Origin: Hofstenia miamia
Taxonomy: Eukaryota; Xenacoelomorpha; Acoela
DNA: 64,000 bases
Reading direction: 5' to 3'
Assembly: GCA_004352715.1 (NCBI GenBank)
Contig: SCFE01000097.1
Coordinates: 1,335,435-1,399,434, forward strand
Every line of letters begins with the position of its first letter. Position 1 is the first letter of the stretch. The position numbers were made by a program, and so were the translations under genes. The notes beneath the pieces were generated by a model that was given only the letters and a program-made list of their open reading frames with translations, was not told the DNA's origin and ran no database searches. Of the stretch, positions 60,601 through 64,000 are shown in pieces.

Positions 60601-61513
60601 ACTTGGTTGAACACCATTGTTCTTGAATTTTTTTATAAATTTCTCTGAAAATTTTTCCCTTTTATTAGGAGACGAATATCCCTAGAAATGCAGTTGTTAC
60701 TTAAATAGAAATGTATTTTTTTATAGGTTAGGTTAAGAATTATGGAACATAACAATTAACGGAAATAGAAAATTATACTTAGAAACAATAGTATATATTT
60801 TAATGCATAAGAAAGGAAGAAAATGTAGTCAAATAAATATTAATTTAAATCAGCATGTTCATTTGGTCAATTTTCACTAAGAACACTGCACTTTAGTTTT
60901 AAATTTGCTTAGAAAATGATCACAGTGTACTTGATAAATCATTTAAGATATCACAATACAGACATTTTCAGTAAATTAACATATGTGTGTGTGTGTAACG
61001 TTACAGTTGATTAAATTAAGATTTAGTGCATTGGAAAACCAATTCACTGCTACAAACGATAGACGTTAATGTGGCATGCGCATAAAGCAAAATGAATTTA
61101 TAGTGTACCAACCTGTATTACGCAGTTTCATTGCACGACTTAAATGTTGAAATAGAATTGTCACTCTCGCTATAATAAATACGCGACGGAATGTTACACT
61201 CAAGTCATATTTGCAAGCATATTTTACGGTATTTCTGTAAATACACTTTTCACCATAATTACAAAACTTTATGATATAATTTTCGTTAGTTTATTTTTCT
61301 GACAATATCATAAAATGAACTAAATTTATGCGAAATGCTTCCCAGTGTAGTAAACTTTAATGCGAACAATATCTGTGAGCAAACAACAATGACGTCACAC
61401 TTGTTGACGTTAAGTTGTGAAGTGTTAAGCTAAGTAAACAAAGCAAATCGAAAATGAAATGGCCTCAACAATGATTTTACAAATGAACATTTTAACAATA
61501 ATCTAATGAAAAA
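54652..61513. other. AT-rich, no gene recognised
   Basis: Frames at 54955-55140, 57102-57290 and 57526-57711 are about 60 codons each and lack motifs. A short 'ctatccgacccgaccc' near 54732 resembles the subterminal repeats of the hAT element at 61723 but has no partner. A (GT)n run of about 12 bp lies at 60985. One candidate exon is listed separately. Confidence 0.4.
59065..59205 (-). other. Candidate terminal exon
   Basis: The minus-strand acceptor 'ttttattttcag' is followed by 46 open codons (WNKSRSKLQKEPHIYSQ, 'LEEDKLLKGPNVTDLLKILL') and a TGA at 59065-59067. Composition is more coding-like than the surroundings. No family is recognised and no upstream exon was found. Confidence 0.2.
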
Positions 61514-61722
61514 CAGGCCCGTGGCTTGCACTTGTGATTTAGAGGGCCATGGCCCCGCAAACTTCAATAAATTAATCATAGTTTTACTCATATGAATTAG
61601 TTTTACACTTTTTCATTAAATGTTTAAATAGATTGGCATTAGTATTTTATATATTTCAACTAAAATATATTCACTCTAACTTAGTTACAGAATATAAGAT
61701 TTAATGCAATGTAGTTGTGTAT
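61514..61722. mobile_element. Truncated copy of the 36574 MITE family
   Basis: It begins 'caggcccgtggcttgcac' and is colinear with the reverse complement of 36680-36867 through 'tgtaactaagttagagtg' and 'aaatatataaaatactaatg'. The other terminus is missing. The sequence diverges near 61705, just before the hAT element starting at 61723, which may have interrupted it. Confidence 0.8.
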
Positions 61723-61875
61723 CAGTGATTGACATCGGGTTGAAAAATCAGAACCCGACCCGAAACTTTTTTTCCTCAACCCGACCCGACCCGACGGTGA
61801 CTCTAACCCGAACCCGACCCGACTTCTTAAAAAAAGGGTTTAGAAAGAAAATTGAATTATATTCAAATAATGAGT

Positions 61876-64000
61876 TTAAAACTGATTAAGGAAAAGAATG
61901 TCATTAACAGTTTTTGGATTGAGTCGTTGCCTTCGCTTTGTGAGGACTTGGCTGCTGGTGCTGAAAACTCGTTCAGACTCGGCACTTGAACCCGGAATGC
62001 CGAAAAGTCGTACTGCAAGGTTGTAAAGCTGGGGCCAGCGGGTTGACCAACCAGACCACCAGGCAAGAAGAGAGTGGTGACCCACGGGTCCAAAACTTGA
62101 TTCCAGGTAGTACTGCAGTTCGGCGTCCAGGGTTGATCGATTCTGGGTGTCTTCGTGCTCCTGAAAAATATCAAAAGCAGTATCCACTTTTCTCTTTTTG
62201 GGACAGGGCTCTAAGGTAATTTCCACTGTGCCTTCGACACTGTAAGATTTAGCTAGTTTTTTCAGGGAATCTATGGTACCACTACGTTCGCTTTTTGTTT
62301 CCAGCATATTTAATTCTTTAAAGTATCGGTGTAGGAAGGTAGCAATATAATGCAAATCAGACAAATGTGTTTTGTCAACCAGTGATTTTTGTCGTACTGC
62401 AAGGTTGTAAAGCTGGGGCCAGCGGGTTGACCAACCAGACCACCAGGCAAGAAGAGAGTGGTGACCCACGGGTCCAAAACTTGATTCCAGGTAGTACTGC
62501 AGTTCGGCGTCCAGGGTTGATCGATTCTGGGTGTCTTCGTGCTCCTGAAAAATATCAAAAGCAGTATCCACTTTTCTCTTTTTGGGACAGGGCTCTAAGG
62601 TAATTTCCACTGTGCCTTCGACACTGTAAGATTTAGCTAGTTTTTTCAGGGAATCTATGGTACCACTACGTTCGCTTTGTGTTTCCAGCATATTTAATTC
62701 TTTAAAGGATGGGTGTAGGAAGGTAGCAATATAATGCAAATCAGACAAATGTGTTTTGTCAACCAGTGATTTTTGCACTTCTTTCTTGAATTCTTGCAAA
62801 AAGTAAGGCTCATCGTCCTGGGGTTTGCAGGTTTGAAGCAGTTTATAATAATATGGGACAACCAGGGGCAATGTTGGATAATCAGATGCAGACAAATCAG
62901 TACTGGCTTTCTTGAAAGGATGCAAAAATTCTACTACGAGTTTCATATTTTCAGAATTTAGACCCTCGACTCGGCATGTTTCCTTTTCAGTTGCAAGAAT
63001 AGAAGAAATGTCCGCAAAATTTTCCACGATGCTTTGAAGCATGAAAAATGCAGTATTCCAACGGGTGTCACATTGCTGCTTCAGACTAGTGCGCAAGCGT
63101 TTTTGAAGTCCAGCGCGTTTAAAATATGCAACCAAATTTTTAGACATTTCAATCATTCGTTTTAGGTATACAGGTCCGTTGTTAAAAGCATTTTGGAGGG
63201 CGAGGTTCAAGCAGTGGCAGATGCATCTTAAATGAGAGTCGTTACGTAGTCCACTAACTAAATTGGATCCATTATCCGTCACAAAAACAAAATCACATAA
63301 ATTTTCTTGAATTTGAAATTTTTGAAAAGTTTCTGAAATTATATTTCTTGTCACAAGCCCAGTTTTTGTCCCCTCCACCAACTGTGTACACAGCACAAAC
63401 TTTTTCATTTGCGGTTTGCCTTCAGATTTAATGAAATGAATTGTTATTGTAATATACGAGTCACTACACATAGTATTTGTCCAGTACTCAAGGGTCACCC
63501 CAAAAAAATTTTGATTTCCATTTCCAAATTCTGAACCCAACTCGAGCCGTTTTTCAGCAGCCAATTTTTCAACATGCCTTGAAACCGTTCTTGCAGAGCA
63601 CAAAATTTCTTTGGCCGAAACATGTCCTTTTTTGGCACCAACATCAATAAAAAACTGGGCAACTTTTTCAAAGCCACTATCATCAACTATTTCAAACGCC
63701 CTCAGGTCAGTTGAACACCATTTGGCAATTTCGTCAGCAAGTTTTGACTTTTCGTTAACGAAACTCTCGGATTTCGCAAAAGGAAGCGTTTTTTGAGACG
63801 GGTTTCTGGAGGAAAAACACTTATCTTTGTGATTTAACAACGTTTTTGTTCCAGTCTTTTTAATATCAAAAACCAGCAAAAGTTTGCATTTCTGACATTG
63901 TACAAAAGACACAGGTGAATCGTCCACAATCACGGCATTAAAATGTTGATAGGCCGGGGAGGTACCTTCTTTCTGTTTGAAAACCACCCTTTCGGATTTT
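61876..64000 (-). CDS. BED-finger hAT transposase with internal duplication (N-terminus off window)
   Basis: The frame is open from the window edge to the stop at 61876-61878, over 700 codons. A BED finger lies near the start: 'VQCQKCKLLLVFDIKKTG' then 'LLNHKDKC', giving C-x2-C and H-x3-C. Next come 'FFGVTLEYWTNTMCSDSYIT' (first catalytic block, with Glu where Asp is usual), 'DFVFVTDNGSNLVSG' (second Asp), 'CICHCLNLALQNAF' and 'QQCDTRWNTAFFML'. 'DAELQYYLESSFG' bears the likely catalytic Glu and occurs twice. The protein ends with the dimerisation signature 'IPGSSAESERVFSTSSQVLT'. A 128-residue segment is repeated in tandem. Without it the length would be ordinary for the family. The frame has no stops, so the copy is young. 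Confidence 0.93.
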   Translation of the reverse strand, partial: KSERVVFKQKEGTSPAYQHFNAVIVDDSPVSFVQCQKCKLLLVFDIKKTGTKTLLNHKDKCFSSRNPSQKTLPFAKSESFVNEKSKLADEIAKWCSTDLRAFEIVDDSGFEKVAQFFIDVGAKKGHVSAKEILCSARTVSRHVEKLAAEKRLELGSEFGNGNQNFFGVTLEYWTNTMCSDSYITITIHFIKSEGKPQMKKFVLCTQLVEGTKTGLVTRNIISETFQKFQIQENLCDFVFVTDNGSNLVSGLRNDSHLRCICHCLNLALQNAFNNGPVYLKRMIEMSKNLVAYFKRAGLQKRLRTSLKQQCDTRWNTAFFMLQSIVENFADISSILATEKETCRVEGLNSENMKLVVEFLHPFKKASTDLSASDYPTLPLVVPYYYKLLQTCKPQDDEPYFLQEFKKEVQKSLVDKTHLSDLHYIATFLHPSFKELNMLETQSERSGTIDSLKKLAKSYSVEGTVEITLEPCPKKRKVDTAFDIFQEHEDTQNRSTLDAELQYYLESSFGPVGHHSLLAWWSGWSTRWPQLYNLAVRQKSLVDKTHLSDLHYIATFLHRYFKELNMLETKSERSGTIDSLKKLAKSYSVEGTVEITLEPCPKKRKVDTAFDIFQEHEDTQNRSTLDAELQYYLESSFGPVGHHSLLAWWSGWSTRWPQLYNLAVRLFGIPGSSAESERVFSTSSQVLTKRRQRLNPKTVNDILFLNQF
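62007..62774 (-). repeat. 384-bp in-frame tandem duplication in hAT transposase
   Basis: 62007-62390 and 62391-62774 are the same sequence with only about three differences visible (for example 'gctttttgtttcc' against 'gctttgtgtttcc', and 'aaagtatcggtg' against 'aaaggatgggtg'). The unit is exactly 128 codons, so the reading frame is kept. The repeated protein segment starts KSLVDKTHLSDLHYIATFLH and ends 'TRWPQLYNLAVR'. Confidence 0.97.

Larger units (their letters stand above)
61723..64000 (-). mobile_element. hAT element, right part beyond the window
   Basis: The left terminus starts 'cagtgattgacatcggg' followed by repeated 'acccgacccgac' subterminal motifs. The minus-strand transposase frame fills 61876 to the window edge. 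The opposite terminus and the 8-bp duplication (left octamer ttgtgtat, 61715-61722) lie outside the window, so the pairing cannot be checked here. Confidence 0.88.

Noticed and set aside
1-64000. CRISPR arrays, operons, bacterial-type promoters or terminators
   Set aside because: The sequence is eukaryotic. Tandem repeats seen are minisatellites without spacer structure.

Overview
The window is AT-rich eukaryotic DNA from an animal, probably an invertebrate. The evidence is spliced, widely spaced exons of an inositol-trisphosphate 3-kinase gene with standard GT/AG borders, long (TA)n microsatellites, runs of N at scaffold gaps, and a dense mix of animal transposons (hAT, P/THAP, PIF/Harbinger, mariner, non-LTR LINEs). 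I cannot name the species. Most long ORFs start at GTG or TTG or lie in another frame of a real feature, so they are not genes in the usual sense.

Layout. 1-8.1 kb is a repeat-rich block: a minisatellite and its duplicate, a ~0.6 kb inverted repeat (1785-2361 / 3935-4560), a CpG-rich repeat with a minisatellite tail present twice in direct orientation (3065-3640 and 7545-8115), a decayed LINE and a broken P-element/THAP transposase gene. 8.6-12.9 kb holds two LINE reverse transcriptase remnants, a 1000-N gap and two hAT MITEs with target-site duplications. 14.6-15.7 kb is a deleted Harbinger element with exact TAA duplications, followed by a MADF-domain remnant and a decayed hAT tail.

From 29.4 down to 17.2 kb on the minus strand lie the last six coding exons of an inositol-1,4,5-trisphosphate 3-kinase (ITPK). 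They run from just upstream of the PxxxDxKxG-like catalytic motif to the stop codon. Two of them are separated by an intron of only 37 (or 46) nt, while the other introns are 0.6-4.9 kb and carry transposons. The N-terminal exons were not found. ITPK converts Ins(1,4,5)P3 to Ins(1,3,4,5)P4 in calcium signalling. It is the only host gene I can support.

29.8-64 kb is mostly unassignable AT-rich sequence. Set into it are hAT MITEs (36574-36867, 44603-45221), a GC-richer LINE (41.3-42.8 kb, minus), a gapped hAT element with a BED-finger remnant and a perfect 8-bp duplication (47544-48797), an internally deleted mariner with perfect 27-bp terminal repeats (53052-53963), another likely MITE (54210-54643) and, at the right edge, a large hAT element. 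The open BED-hAT reading frame of that last element contains a near-identical in-frame 384-bp tandem duplication.

The transposons do not form one functional system. They are independent insertions of differing ages, and several lie inside ITPK introns. Several N gaps are flanked by duplicated sequence and look like unmerged contig ends.
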